A stretch of 56,082 bases of DNA from LC029 sp036676475 (GTDB lineage: Bacteria; Bacillota; Bacilli; Aneurinibacillales; RAOX-1): the NCBI GenBank assembly GCA_036676475.1, contig JAKFCU010000072.1:1-56082 (forward strand), given 5' to 3'. The notes beneath the pieces are model-generated. The model was given only the letters and a program-made list of their open reading frames with translations, was not told the DNA's origin and did no database searches. Positions 35,534-45,372 of the stretch are shown in pieces; the first letter of the stretch is position 1, and each line of letters begins with the position of its first letter. Made by a program: the position numbers and the translations under genes.

Positions 35534-36616
35534 ATGAACAAAAAAAGAGTTCTTTTGGCACTTCAGGGTGGGGGTGCACATGGCGCATTTACATGGGGCG
35601 TTTTAGACCGCTTGCTTGAAGAAAAAGATTTGGAGGTTGTTGCTGTATCCGGAACCAGTGCAGGAGCGGTAAATGCAACAGTATTAACCTATGGATTGAC
35701 TCTCGGAGACAGTCAAACAGCTAGAGAGATGCTTCATCGATTTTGGCGAAAAAATTCTGAATCAGGGATGTTTTCTCCATTTCAACCCACATGGTTGGAT
35801 AAAATGCTAAGTCCTGGCAATATGAATTATAATCCTATCTATGAATCATGGGGGATTATCACTTCTTTTCTTTCCCCATATCAACTAAATCCTTTCGACT
35901 TTAATCCGCTTAAGAATACCCTAAGTGAAGTTATTGATTTTGAAATGGTTCGGAATAACCAAAAAGTGAGACTTTTCTTATCTGCCACCAATGTTAGAAC
36001 ATCCCAAGTCAAGGTTTTCGAAACCCCTGAAATTACGGTTGATACGGTTTTAGCTTCTGCATGTTTACCTCAAATATTTAAAGCTATTGAAATCAATGGT
36101 GAACATTACTGGGATGGTGGGTATGTCGGAAATCCTTCTATTTTTCCACTATTATGGGATCATGATTGTGATGACTTAATGGTTGTTCAAATTGATTCTA
36201 CTAATTATCCTAGTCTGCCAACGAAACCCCATGAGATTACTGATCGTGCAACTGACATCGGTTTTAATTCAAGTTTAATGCGTGAAATACGTGTGATCGA
36301 TTCTTTAAATAGACTTATTGATAATGGATTTGATTATGACGGTCAATTAGAGAAAATCAATATCCACTTAATTAGTACAGGAGATGGCCTGAATGACTTA
36401 AATGGATCTAGCAAATTGAATGTTTCGTGGGATTATCTCACTTACTTACGCGATCTTGGTCACAATAAAGCAGATGAATGGGTCAAGGAAAATTATGGTA
36501 TGATCGGCGTAAAGTCAACACTTGATGTTGAAAAGGAATTCGGTTCGGACAATCGTCAAACTAAAATGCTCTTAAAAAATAAAAAAATACGTCCATTTGA
36601 TTCCTTTTTTCAGTAA
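35534..36616 (+). CDS. Patatin-like phospholipase
   Basis: Cytoplasmic lipid acyl hydrolase of 360 residues with a Ser-Asp dyad: oxyanion loop QGGGAHGAF (about 11-19), nucleophile S42 in VSGTSAGAV and D194 in YWDGGYVGNP. The Gram-positive/proteobacterial members release fatty acids from phospholipids or poly-hydroxyalkanoate granules. Full length, no signal peptide. GGAGGAG site. Single gene; neighbours are relics. Confidence 0.9.
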   Translation: MNKKRVLLALQGGGAHGAFTWGVLDRLLEEKDLEVVAVSGTSAGAVNATVLTYGLTLGDSQTAREMLHRFWRKNSESGMFSPFQPTWLDKMLSPGNMNYNPIYESWGIITSFLSPYQLNPFDFNPLKNTLSEVIDFEMVRNNQKVRLFLSATNVRTSQVKVFETPEITVDTVLASACLPQIFKAIEINGEHYWDGGYVGNPSIFPLLWDHDCDDLMVVQIDSTNYPSLPTKPHEITDRATDIGFNSSLMREIRVIDSLNRLIDNGFDYDGQLEKINIHLISTGDGLNDLNGSSKLNVSWDYLTYLRDLGHNKADEWVKENYGMIGVKSTLDVEKEFGSDNRQTKMLLKNKKIRPFDSFFQ

Positions 36617-36821
36617 GTTACAAAGCTGAGAAAACACCTTTTATTTTCTAGAGGTGCTTTCCATTTTCTAAAAGAATAGATGGCCTCTGTCGAGTACGTC
36701 ACACTCCATGGAGGTGTTTGATGAATCTTGGTCATCGTTATCCGTTTATACGTCAGCATTGATTGTATCTGTAATAGGACTAACCAGTTTTCTTTTAGGA
36801 ATATGGACTTTTAATAAAAAA

Positions 36822-36857
36822 TGGCGGGGGAAAGAACAAGCCGAAAGGAATCGTGGA
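36822..36857 (+). repeat. 36-bp trace of the TOTE-type helicase gene
   Basis: Matches 44441-44476 of the large helicase gene at 34 of 36 positions, in the frame GGGK-x-KPKGIV, and then diverges. It lies inside an otherwise unremarkable 73-codon frame (36708-36929) that I do not consider a gene. Confidence 0.6.
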
Positions 36858-38008
36858 ACCTTGCTACGTACAATGCCTGCTAGTCTCCAGATCAAGCGTT
36901 TGGAGTGGCTGGTTGGATATGAGGTGTAAAACGGAATTCACTCGAAATGTAGAAGCCCTTTGGAGTATCACCTAAAAATAATATATCTTCTGGTATATCA
37001 ACACCAGTGATATGAGTCAGGAACCCGGAATGATACGTTTAATTGCACATTTTTTGGGTGGTATGATAGGGGTATTCCATGGAAGATTTGATGGAATACA
37101 AGCATTTTTTATTCGGATAACAATGATTATAAGCTTCGTACTATCTGTAAAAATCTTGATTGAAAATAAAATGGATTATTAGATGCTCATCTCATTTATG
37201 TTACCTAGAATAGCGGCTCTTTCAGAAAAAGAGACTTTTGCTTCTGTATTATCAATTGTTCTTTATGGGCAATAAAACTCACTATATAAGGTACAATTTA
37301 TTAAATTGGGAATTCTGTTCCTCGTATGTTACATTCGTGCGAAACAAACATTTTTTGTGCATGAAAGTTTCTTCACATGGTTTACCGTTGGTTGTGTATC
37401 AGGTTTAATGGTTCTTGTTTCCTTTTTTGGAGCTTGGATCAAGTATGAAGATGGCCAAGAAGAAATTAGATAAATGATAATTAGCACCTAAACATTTTTT
37501 GCAGTTTGAAGAGCAGATGTCGTGAACAATGGGTTCAGTTAAAGGTGGAAAATTCGATTTGGCAGTTGTTTTGACTAAGAACGATAACAGATAAAGGAAA
37601 AATTGATAAATGGCTAAATTTTATAAAAGACATTCGCTTTGTTCCCGATCCTAATCAAGAACCGAGAAGCGGATGGAGATATTGGGTTGCCTTGTATGAA
37701 GGAGAAAACAAAGTATTTGAGTTTTTTCCAAATAGCATAAATGAAGAAAATTTAGCGACCGATGGTCGCTTTTTCTTTTTCCCATTCAAATTTTATCATG
37801 AATGACGTCTTTTTATTTACCAACAGCCATTCGTACGTGGATTATTAATGTAAAACCAAACCGACTAATACTGCAACTTTATCTTTACCCAAACGTAATT
37901 ATTGGTAATCTAAGGGATTTAGTTAAATTTAAATCTTGTGAAGGTCATTTTTAATGGCTAAGTTTTCATGATTACTCTGAATACAAAAGGAAGAAGGGGA
38001 GTATCTTT
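36858..38008 (+). other. Gene-poor stretch with membrane-protein and other relics
   Basis: 37012-37182 encodes 56 residues (MIRLIAHFLGGMIGVFHG...), 37183-37275 continues MLISFMLPRIAALSEK, and about 37291-37473 gives WFTVGCVSGLMVLVSFFGAW: broken pieces of one hydrophobic protein. About 37590-37790 reads KDIRFVPDPNQEPRSGWRYW and LYEGENKVFEFF, a soluble fragment without a start. None has a ribosome site. I name no family. Confidence 0.4.
37754..37780 (+). terminator. Terminator
   Basis: agcgacc - gat - ggtcgct followed by TTTTCTTTTT. Confidence 0.75.
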
Positions 38009-38773
38009 ATGATTCTTTACCAAGAGGTGTGGGCAAGTATAACTAAATCAAAAGTTTATCCTCAGTTCGCCAAACGGAGCTGGAGACATACTCTTCTATA
38101 TCTATTTCTTTTTTCATCATTAACGTGGCTACTAGGTTTTTTAGGAATTTATCAAAATGTTAGTCAAGGCATAGAGGAGATCCAGTCTAAAATAACGAAT
38201 GAGCTCCCTGACTTCATGTTTGCGCAAGGAGTATTAAAGGTAAACGGTCCCATGCCAGTAATCCTATACAAAGACTTAGAAAGTATCGTCGTACTTGATA
38301 CTTCTGGGAATACGGATGAAAGCATTTTGACTCCGTATCACTCGGGTATGTTGATCTTAGCTGACAGAATGGTCAACAAAAGAGACCAAGCTAGAACAGA
38401 GGAGATCCAATACACTCTGTTTTCAGGGGTATCATTCTCAAAAGAGACCATGGTTTCCTGGATACCTTATCTGAAATGGATACAATTCCCAATTGCCCTC
38501 ATCACATTTTTATATTCCTTTATTGCTTATCTAATTAATGCTCTTTGGGTAACGCTCATCGGTTTTTTACTTAATTTATTTATCAAGACAAAAATCACCT
38601 TTGTAGAGATGTATAAGATGAGTGTTTATGCTTTAACCCTTCCTCTAATTTTGGATACCTTATCGCCTTATGTAGGAATAGTTCTACCCGGGTTGATCTT
38701 TTATGTAGTAGCTGGATTATATCTGGCATTAGCCCTTAGTTTATGGGAACAGGATGAACTGGTACAGGTGTAG
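38009..38773 (+). CDS. DUF1189 family membrane protein
   Basis: 254 residues, an N-terminal helix (TLLYLFLFSSLTWLLGFLG), a soluble loop (DFMFAQGVLKVNGPMPVIL) with the family's D-T-S/T-G-x-T-like stretch (VVLDTSGNTDESI), then four C-terminal helices. This is the arrangement of DUF1189 (YqgA-like) proteins of Bacillales and clostridia, whose function is unknown. AAGGGGAG precedes the start. Single gene. Confidence 0.8.
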   Translation: MILYQEVWASITKSKVYPQFAKRSWRHTLLYLFLFSSLTWLLGFLGIYQNVSQGIEEIQSKITNELPDFMFAQGVLKVNGPMPVILYKDLESIVVLDTSGNTDESILTPYHSGMLILADRMVNKRDQARTEEIQYTLFSGVSFSKETMVSWIPYLKWIQFPIALITFLYSFIAYLINALWVTLIGFLLNLFIKTKITFVEMYKMSVYALTLPLILDTLSPYVGIVLPGLIFYVVAGLYLALALSLWEQDELVQV

Positions 38774-38973
38774 CACTAGTCATTTAGGAGCACCAATTGG
38801 GTGTATATTTCTTGATAAGGCACCAGAATTAGAAAGTTTTTTGAAGAAATGATTGTGTTTGAGCATTTTGGAATTCTGCGGCTTTATGGTTTTCTGCAAC
38901 AATTCATTAACCCTGAATGTTTCATAAGATCAAAGAATAGAGCGAAATACTGGTTAAGAGGATAAATATTAAT

Positions 38974-39005
38974 AAAGTACTTGGTTCAAGACCAGGTACT
39001 TTTTT
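38974..39005 (+). terminator. Terminator
   Basis: aagtacttggt and accaggtactt around a five-base loop, then TTTTTT. Confidence 0.75.
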
Positions 39006-39468
39006 AGTTTAAAATACGTAGCCTTAGTAGGTCCGTCGCATAGCGGATTGAAAGTATCAAAAGTTTGGGCTAACTTTTTGGTGTTTGAAAATAATCGATT
39101 GCAATATATGTTGTCAGTGGATAATCGAATTGAAGATAAGGTGCCGGCAACCGTTTTAGTTGAAATAGCAAATTCCGTAAAATATGCATGCAAGGAATGA
39201 TTATAAGACCAGATATTACGTGTAATTAGTATTTGTCCTATGGAATTATCCGCAAACTTTACTCTTCTGGCAGGGTATTTTAGGACCGAAGAAAAATAAA
39301 GGGATTGAATCCTAATCGTGAATATTTCTAATGGGTTCCAGTCAAAATAGGTAATTCATTTTGTATATGAAGAAACTTCTCCTAAATTCCAGCCCAATCT
39401 TATACTGTTTTATACTTCTTTTATACAGTATGCGGAAATTATTGTAAGTAATTGAGTTTAACCGATAG
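39006..39468 (+). other. Stretch with one open fragment and one inverted repeat
   Basis: Around 39012-39200 a frame without start reads YVALVGPSHSGLKVSKVWAN and KVPATVLVEIANSVKYACKE; I do not recognise it. An inverted repeat atactgt (39402-39408) / acagtat (39425-39431) lies upstream of the AIM24-like relic and might be an old operator. Confidence 0.35.
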
Positions 39469-39816
39469 AGGGAGGGTGATGGACTTGTGTTCATCCATGC
39501 AAGCGGGACAATCATCGAAAAAGAGTTATCACTCGGCGAGGTCCTGAAAATCGTTACAGGTTGCTTTGTTGCGATGACCAGACAAGTGGATTAAGATATT
39601 CAATTTGTAAAAGGGATTAAAACTGCTCTTTTTGGCGGAGAGGGACTTTTCTTTGCGATACTCTGTGGACCAGGTAAAGTATGGATACAATCTCTTCCGT
39701 TTAGTTGCTTGGCGGATTGGATCTACGCAGCAATGCCACAAGGTGGTGGAGTACAGAAAGGGGAGGGAAGTATTCTTGGTGCAATCGGGAATCTTTTTGA
39801 TGGGGATAATTCATAA
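39469..39816 (+). pseudogene. TIGR00266/AIM24 family protein, C-terminal part with a stop codon
   Basis: The frame reads GLVFIHASGTIIEKELSLGE, VTGCFVAMTRQVD, stop (TAA), DIQFVKGIKTALFGGEGLFF, GPGKVWIQSLPFSCLADWIY and ends LFDGDNS at 39816. These are the hallmark segments of the AIM24/DUF124 family. The N-terminal half is gone, and the stop probably replaces the tyrosine of VDYDIQF. Confidence 0.8.
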
Positions 39817-39902
39817 AATAGGATTCCAAAGTATTAGGTTCAACCGAAGATCATTACTGCACGTGGAAATGATAGCTTTCCGGAAAGGAAGGAACAAATT
39901 TA

Positions 39903-40088
39903 TTGAAGAAGTTCATTGCTATCTTTTTTTCTTTAGGAATAGAATTAGGTCTGAATTTTGAAAGATGGCTAGAAAGCTTTTGTATTTGTAATGGAGAACT
40001 GTTTTGGCTTTGGAAATACGAAACACCTCAAGAATACTATGGAAAGTTAAAACAACATTCATTGAATGTAGATAAGCACCACAAATAA
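39903..40088 (+). CDS. Doubtful small frame, 61 codons
   Basis: TTG start preceded by GGAAAGGAAGG; encodes MKKFIAIFFSLGIELGLNFE... with one hydrophobic helix. No family recognised. It may be a short membrane peptide or chance. Confidence 0.25.
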   Translation: MKKFIAIFFSLGIELGLNFERWLESFCICNGELFWLWKYETPQEYYGKLKQHSLNVDKHHK

Positions 40089-40180
40089 AACATAAAGAGG
40101 AGTATTTTCCATTTTAGGTTTACAGAAATCATTCCAATTTAATGAGAGAATTATTACATTTTATAATTCCAATTATAAAA

Positions 40181-40223
40181 AAAGCATGTACATCTAAATA
40201 TAAATTAGATACGTACATGCTTT
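40181..40223 (-). terminator. Terminator of the XRE regulator gene
   Basis: aaagcatgtac (40181-40191) and gtacatgcttt (40213-40223); on the minus strand the T run follows directly. Confidence 0.8.
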
Positions 40224-40232
40224 ACTTAATAT

Positions 40233-41009
40233 TTAAGATTGTTGACGTTGATCAATCATTTTTAGTAATTGTAGCGTTGCTTCAACCATTTCCCAATCCC
40301 GATTATGAATACTCATGGTTACCAGAGAAGATAAATAATTGAATTGATCATGAAGTAATCCTTCATTATTTGGTCCTTTTTGAACTGAATGTAACGGTTG
40401 AAATTCAGTTGATGTCTCAAAAGGGTTAGCTTCTTCTATTTTACCTAATTGATCAGGGATTTCTTGAACTTTAGTAGATACTTCAGCAGCACTTAAGACA
40501 TCCTCATTTATCTTAGTCTGATCTTCCGCAGCGTATTTTAGCTCATCTGATTCTGTTAAATGAATAGTTGATTCAGACTCCGTTGTTTTTTTATTTTCTT
40601 TAACTTTTCTTGTCCTATTGGCCTGTGCGGTTTGATTCTGGGACTTGTTTCTCCTAGTTGGTTTCAATTCAACGACAGTATCTGCTTCCATACCAATTAA
40701 CCAATCTCTATTGACTTGCAGTCCTTCAGTTATTTTTCCCAAGATCTTTTCAGTCGGAATATACCCATGTTCATACCGAATATAGGCAGAAATAGAAACT
40801 CCTACTCGATTAGCAGCCTCTTTTTGAGAAAAACCTAATTCTTTTCGTCTTTGTTTAAGGCGTGAACTGAATAGATTATTATTTTTTGGAGAATCTTCAG
40901 CTCCAATATAATTTACTTCTTCATTTTCTGTAGAATTTATCGCTTCAGATTCAGTGGAATTTATAGTTTCAGTTTGTTGTACTTCGTTGTTTGAATCTAT
41001 AGTATTCAT
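40233..41009 (-). CDS. XRE-type HTH regulator with acidic N-terminal tail
   Basis: 258 residues. The first 45 are acidic and repetitive (TINSTESEAINSTENEEVN), then an HTH_3 domain (SRLKQRRKELGFSQKEAANR, VGVSISAYIRYEHGYIP), then a long low-complexity charged region (KPTRRNKSQNQ, ESTIHLTESDEL) and a C-terminal helix ending LLKMIDQRQQS that could mediate dimerisation. The unusual acidic repeat before the DNA-binding domain may be a regulatory or protein-contact tail. AAGGAG precedes the start. No target operator can be assigned. Confidence 0.75.
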   Translation of the reverse strand: MNTIDSNNEVQQTETINSTESEAINSTENEEVNYIGAEDSPKNNNLFSSRLKQRRKELGFSQKEAANRVGVSISAYIRYEHGYIPTEKILGKITEGLQVNRDWLIGMEADTVVELKPTRRNKSQNQTAQANRTRKVKENKKTTESESTIHLTESDELKYAAEDQTKINEDVLSAAEVSTKVQEIPDQLGKIEEANPFETSTEFQPLHSVQKGPNNEGLLHDQFNYLSSLVTMSIHNRDWEMVEATLQLLKMIDQRQQS

Positions 41010-41339
41010 TTAGTATCTCCTTTTTAAATGACTAATACTATCATATTCACCAATTTATAAAAGTTAAATACGAATAGGTCAAAAGGATTATTAACATGGT
41101 ATTTTAAAAATGTGAAAGTAGCAGATAAGAATGATTTCCATACAGCTTTAGTTTACTACATTTCCATTTGGTATCAAGATTAAAGTCATATCAGTTAGTT
41201 CTAATGCATGATAAACGTAGAAGATGATTGGTTAAGAATAAGATATAGGGGGCCCATTATTTTTTGTTTTCTTAGTGTAATAGGTTGAGAACTGGAATGA
41301 TTAGAGAAATATTAAGTTTTAGTGCTTGGGGAGGGTCAG
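41010..41339. other. Intergenic stretch, nothing recognised
   Basis: About 330 AT-rich bases without a supported gene, hairpin or repeat. Confidence 0.4.
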
Positions 41340-41342
41340 ATG

Positions 41343-41926
41343 ATGAAATCTATACTTGTTTTCCTGGGTGTATTATTGCTCTTCACATCGGGTTATTCAA
41401 ATAATATAACTAATTTAGTCCGAGATTATCCTGATGGGATTGTTGATTACCCGATTACGTATATGCTTTGAAATGGAATAACATAAGTTATAGTGCAGAT
41501 TATGAATCCGATACTTCTCAATTGAAAAAAGGGAACAAAATTGGTGAAGTAGGATACATGTTGTCCGGTGATGCATGTTCCGATTACAGAATGAAAAATG
41601 GGGATGCCACTCTGTTACCAAAAGGGACAGAAATTTTCGAGGTGAAAGGTTACAATCCTATCTTTAGATTGATAGCCGGGGAGCACTTGTATCAAGTTGA
41701 TAGTAACCCGAAGGCAAAAACAGTGGCTGATGTATTTGATGTTTCTAAAATAGTGGAGAAAATTAGTTTGGAAAGTATCATCGATGGAAGTCATATATCT
41801 GATTTTTCCCAAGATGATTTTGAAGCATTTATAGATGAGTATCTCTACTTGGATTATATTGGAATGGAAGAACTTTATAAGAAAAGAACGAGTGATAATG
41901 GGACATTTTTAAGAATTCATTTGTAA
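41343..41926 (+). pseudogene. Secreted protein of unknown family, frameshifted
   Basis: From the ATG at 41343 (GGGAGGG upstream) the frame reads a signal peptide MKSILVFLGVLLLFTSGYSN, then LVRDYPDGIVDYPITY, and stops at a TGA at 41470. One frame over it continues ALKWNNISYSADYESD, NKIGEVGYMLSG, GDATLLPKGTEIFEVKGYNP to 41926. A one-base insertion near 41457-41462 would explain it. The signal peptide ends SGY where a lipoprotein would have SGC (TAT versus TGT), so the lipid-attachment cysteine may be lost too. Function unknown. Confidence 0.7.
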
Positions 41927-42143
41927 GCCCGAATTATAAAAATAAGCGCACCTTCCCGGTACGCAAGGGCATAACTTAATAGTTTTTAAGGCTCCTTTTT
42001 GCATTTTTAGGAAGGAATAATATTTGATGAAGTTCATATAGAAATAATTAAAAAGATATTTTCAAATGTTATTGAGATATTTTAAAAGTTCTGTTAATAG
42101 GCAATAAGTAACAACCGTTTGTAACAGACCTCTTAGCCCATGT

Positions 42144-42158
42144 TATACTAATAGTATA
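42144..42158 (+). promoter_or_regulatory. Operator candidate in the toxin-antitoxin promoter
   Basis: tatact - aat - agtata is a perfect palindrome, 14 bases before the antitoxin start. TATACT can serve as the -10; TTGTAA about 19 bases before it is a possible -35. Antitoxin autoregulation there is likely but inferred. Confidence 0.5.
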
Positions 42159-42171
42159 GGGGTGATGATTA

Positions 42172-42468
42172 ATGTTACCGGAAAAAGATTTACCAGAGGT
42201 ACGAGTTCCGCAGGAATTTTTGAACGTTATAGATCGTACTGGAGTTGGAAAGACGATTGATGAAAAGGTGAAACTATCTTTAGCCATCGGGCTCTTCGTA
42301 GAGAAAGCCGTTTCTCTAGAACGGGCTGCGGAGCTCGCCGGGAAGCGCCTAGCTACTTTTGTCGAGATACTTCAAACGAAGAAAATTGCCTGGATGGAGT
42401 ATACTGAGGAACACATTACCGATGATCTGACTGCTATCCAGAAGTACATGGATGAAAAGAATGGATAG
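42172..42468 (+). CDS. UPF0175 family antitoxin
   Basis: 98 residues: VRVPQEFLNVIDRTG, a helical region with LSLAIGLFVEKAVSLERAAE and LAGKRLATFVEIL (helix-turn-helix-like), and a charged tail (YTEEHITDDL). This is the UPF0175 family that accompanies DUF3368 PIN-like toxins. Its end overlaps the start of the toxin by several bases, typical of translational coupling. GGGGTGATG serves as ribosome site. Confidence 0.85.
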   Translation: MLPEKDLPEVRVPQEFLNVIDRTGVGKTIDEKVKLSLAIGLFVEKAVSLERAAELAGKRLATFVEILQTKKIAWMEYTEEHITDDLTAIQKYMDEKNG

Positions 42469-42964
42469 GAAGATCATTAGCAACAGCAGCCCGCTTATTG
42501 CCTTATCCATTCTCGGTCGATTGCATCTACTTTGGGAGTTATTTGATGCGGTTTACATACCGAAGGCAGTCTATGAGGAGATTATTCTGCCAGACCGCGA
42601 TGAATCGTACGGAAAATTAGAAGTTATTCAAGCTGTTCAAGAAAAAAAGATTATAGTTTATCAAGTAAACGATCAACGTCTAGTTGAACAATTGTATGGC
42701 AAGCTGCACCGAGGAGAACTAGAAACCATTATTGGAGCGAGAGAACTAAACGCTGACTTTTTGCTCCTTGATGAAATCTCGGCTAGAAACTTGGCAACAT
42801 CTTTCTTCCTTACTCTCATAGGTACAATTGGGATTCTTCGACTTGCTAAGAGAGGTAATATAATCCCCGCTATTAAACCAGAACTTGATATCCTTATTGC
42901 TAGGGATTATCGCATATCAAAAAGAATATATGACCTTGTCTTAAAACAAGAAGGAGAGGCATAG
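42461..42964 (+). CDS. DUF3368 PIN-like toxin
   Basis: Probable ribonuclease toxin of about 167 residues. ISNSSPLIALSILGRLHLL is the family's first motif (Asn replaces the first PIN Asp, as commonly seen in DUF3368), then a Glu in RGELETI and an Asp in LLLDEISARNLA. The last part (GTIGILRLAKRGNIIP, RISKRIYDLVL) is complete. I prefer the ATG at 42461, which overlaps the antitoxin stop; an ATG at 42452 is in frame. Activity cannot be judged. Confidence 0.82.
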   Translation: MDRKIISNSSPLIALSILGRLHLLWELFDAVYIPKAVYEEIILPDRDESYGKLEVIQAVQEKKIIVYQVNDQRLVEQLYGKLHRGELETIIGARELNADFLLLDEISARNLATSFFLTLIGTIGILRLAKRGNIIPAIKPELDILIARDYRISKRIYDLVLKQEGEA

Positions 42965-43022
42965 GGCATTGGGACGGTTTTAACAAATGCTTCTTATCAC
43001 ACAGTAAATATTTACTCAATTT

Positions 43023-43050
43023 CCCAGTACCAATTTGGTGCTGGGTTTAT
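43023..43050 (+). terminator. Terminator of the toxin-antitoxin pair
   Basis: cccagtacc and ggtgctggg pair (one G-T) around aattt, then TTTATT. Confidence 0.6.
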
Positions 43051-43096
43051 TGTATATTAATATAAAAGGAATCTTCTTTTATTGGAGCAGGAATTC

Positions 43097-45338
43097 ATGT
43101 TCGATTATAAAAAATTCTACGAAAAACTTTTACAAAAGTATAAACAGCAGGAATTGAAAATTAACCGATTGCGCATTCAACTTGCAGAATTCATAAAGGA
43201 TCCGATTCCCCCTGTCCCAACGGTACAGGAAGTAATGGATGATGAAGTTCATCGCGGTTCATCAAGTGAGCAGAAATTACAGCTTTTTCGAGAATTTTTT
43301 CACGGTCGGAGGGATGTATTCGCTGTTCGTTGGGAAAATGAGAAAACGGGTAAATCGGGATATTCTCCTTCCTGTGAAAATGATTTCGATCGATCTGTCT
43401 GCCATAAGCCGAAGGTCAAGTGTTCGGAATGTTTACATCAAAAGTTTCACCCTTTGGGCAAGGAGTTTCTTCGTAAGCACCTTCAGGGAAAAATGACAAT
43501 CGGAATCTTCCCTATGTTATTGGATGAGACCTGCATATTTCTAGCTATTGATTTAGATAAATCGGGTTGGTTAGAGGATGCCAAAGCCATCCGAAATACA
43601 TGCCTGGAGTTGGGGATCCTTCCTGCAATTGAACGTTCTGATTGCCCTTCCCTTTCAAGGGAAATCTAGCTCCCAAGGCAACAGTCTTTTTCTGGATGAG
43701 TCTATGGAACCTTACGAGGATCAGTGGCTCTTTTTATCGAGGATCAAACGACTCCCGAAAGAAAAAGTAGAGAGGCTCGTAATAGAGGCAAAAGACGGTG
43801 GAGACCTATTTGATTTGGGTCGATTTGATCAAGTGGATCAAGAATCAGAAGATGAGCCTTGGAAAAAGATAAAACCAGATAAACCAACAATCGTATCTGG
43901 TCCACATCCAGGTTTTGTTCGTATGGTCTTAAGTAACCAGATTTACATTGAAAAAAAAGGACTGTTACCAGCTCTCATCCACCGATTAGTCAGCTTAGCT
44001 TCTTTTCAAAATCCAGAATTCTACCAAGCACAAGCCATGCGATTCTCCACATATGGAATTCCAAGGATTGTATGTGCTGTGGAAGAGTACCCACAGCATA
44101 TCGGTATTCCTAGAGGATGTGTAGATGAAGCGATTGAACTATTAGTGAGTCATGGCATTCGAGTCGACCTAACGGATGAACGCGTTGTAGGAGAACCCAT
44201 TTCCTTGAAATTCTTAGGTGAATTAACAGATCAAGAAAAGGCTGCACAAGCGTTAATATCACATGAGACAGGTGTTTTATCAGCTACCACGGCTTTCGGA
44301 AAGACGGTTTTGGGGACCTGGATGATTGCAAACCGGAAGGTCAACACATTGGTGCTTGTACATCGAACACAACTATTGGAACAGTGGAAGGAACGAATCG
44401 CTCATTTTTTAAATATTGGTATAAAGGAAATCGGACAAATTGGCGGAGGAAAGCACAAGCCGAAAGGAATCGTGGATATCGCTCTTTTACAAAGTCTGAA
44501 TCGTCGCGGTGAAGTCAAAGAGCTTATCCAAGGGTATGGGCAGATTATCGTAGATGAATGCCATCACCTCTCCGCTGTCAGTTTTGAGCAGATCCTAAAA
44601 CAAGCGAAAGCAAAATTTGTTCTGGGTCTCACCGCAACCCCGACTAGAAAAGATGGTCACCATCCCATTATCTTTATGCAATGCGTGCCGATTCGTCATC
44701 GAGTGGATGCGAGGCACCAAGTTCAATCAAGACCCTTTGAACATGTGCTTATTCAGCGGTTTACTCAGTTTAAGGTGCCCGATGTAGCAGAAAAGCCCAG
44801 TATTCAGGATATTTATCGATGCTTAATGGAAGATAAACAACGTAACGATCTTATCTTTAATGATGTGGTAGCTGCTGTTCACGAGGGGCGTTCTCCCATC
44901 ATCATCACAGAGAGAACACATCATGTGGAAGAATTTGCTGCTAGGCTTCAGCCATTTGTTAAGAATGTGATTGTTTTACAAGGCGGGATGGGAAAACGTC
45001 AGATAGAGAAGGTACGAGAACAGTTGGCTTCTATTCCTGATAACGAAGAACGTGTGATCGTTGCAACGGGTCGCTATATTGGCGAAGGCTTCGACGATTC
45101 AAGATTAGATACTTTGTTTTTGGCTATGCCCATTTCATGGAAAGGGACTCTTCAACAATACGCAGGAAGACTCCACCGCCATCATGATCACAAGCGAGAG
45201 GTTCGAATATATGATTATATTGACGAGCATGTACCAGTTCTAAAGCGAATGTTTGATAAAAGGTTGAAAGGCTATGATGCGATTGGTTACCAGGTTAAGA
45301 AATTAGAATCCGTGTCAAAACAGATTAGTTTGTTTTAA
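43097..45338 (+). pseudogene. TOTE-type primase-helicase with internal deletion and frameshift
   Basis: The N-terminal frame (to 43669) carries a primase-polymerase (AEP) region of TOTE conflict-system proteins: QLFREFFHGRRDVFAVRWE, a cysteine cluster (VCHKPKVKCSECLHQKF), and the first metal motif FLAIDLDKS. At LPAIERS (about 43640) the family's next motif, with its S-x-H histidine, is missing, and the sequence jumps, one frame over, to LIALPFQGK and NSLFLDESMEPY. Roughly 80-100 residues seem deleted. The downstream frame (to 45338) holds a full superfamily 2 helicase: ATTAFGKTVLG, IIVDECHHL, LGLTATPTRKD, and ATGRYIGEGFDDSR with QQYAGRLHR. I set the start at ATG 43097. The helicase part might still be made from an internal start. 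Confidence 0.82.
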
Positions 45339-45372
45339 GTATTAATCACACCTTTCACCCCTCTGGGCTCTT

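Noticed and set aside
36708..36929. 73-codon plus-strand frame starting with a membrane-like segment
   Set aside because: Its second half is the out-of-frame reading of the 36-bp helicase trace, so it is a chimera of unrelated pieces.
42452..42964. Inactive toxin because the first PIN aspartate is asparagine
   Set aside because: In DUF3368 proteins as I remember them, S-N-x-S-P-L-I is a frequent form of this motif, so the change is not evidence of inactivation.
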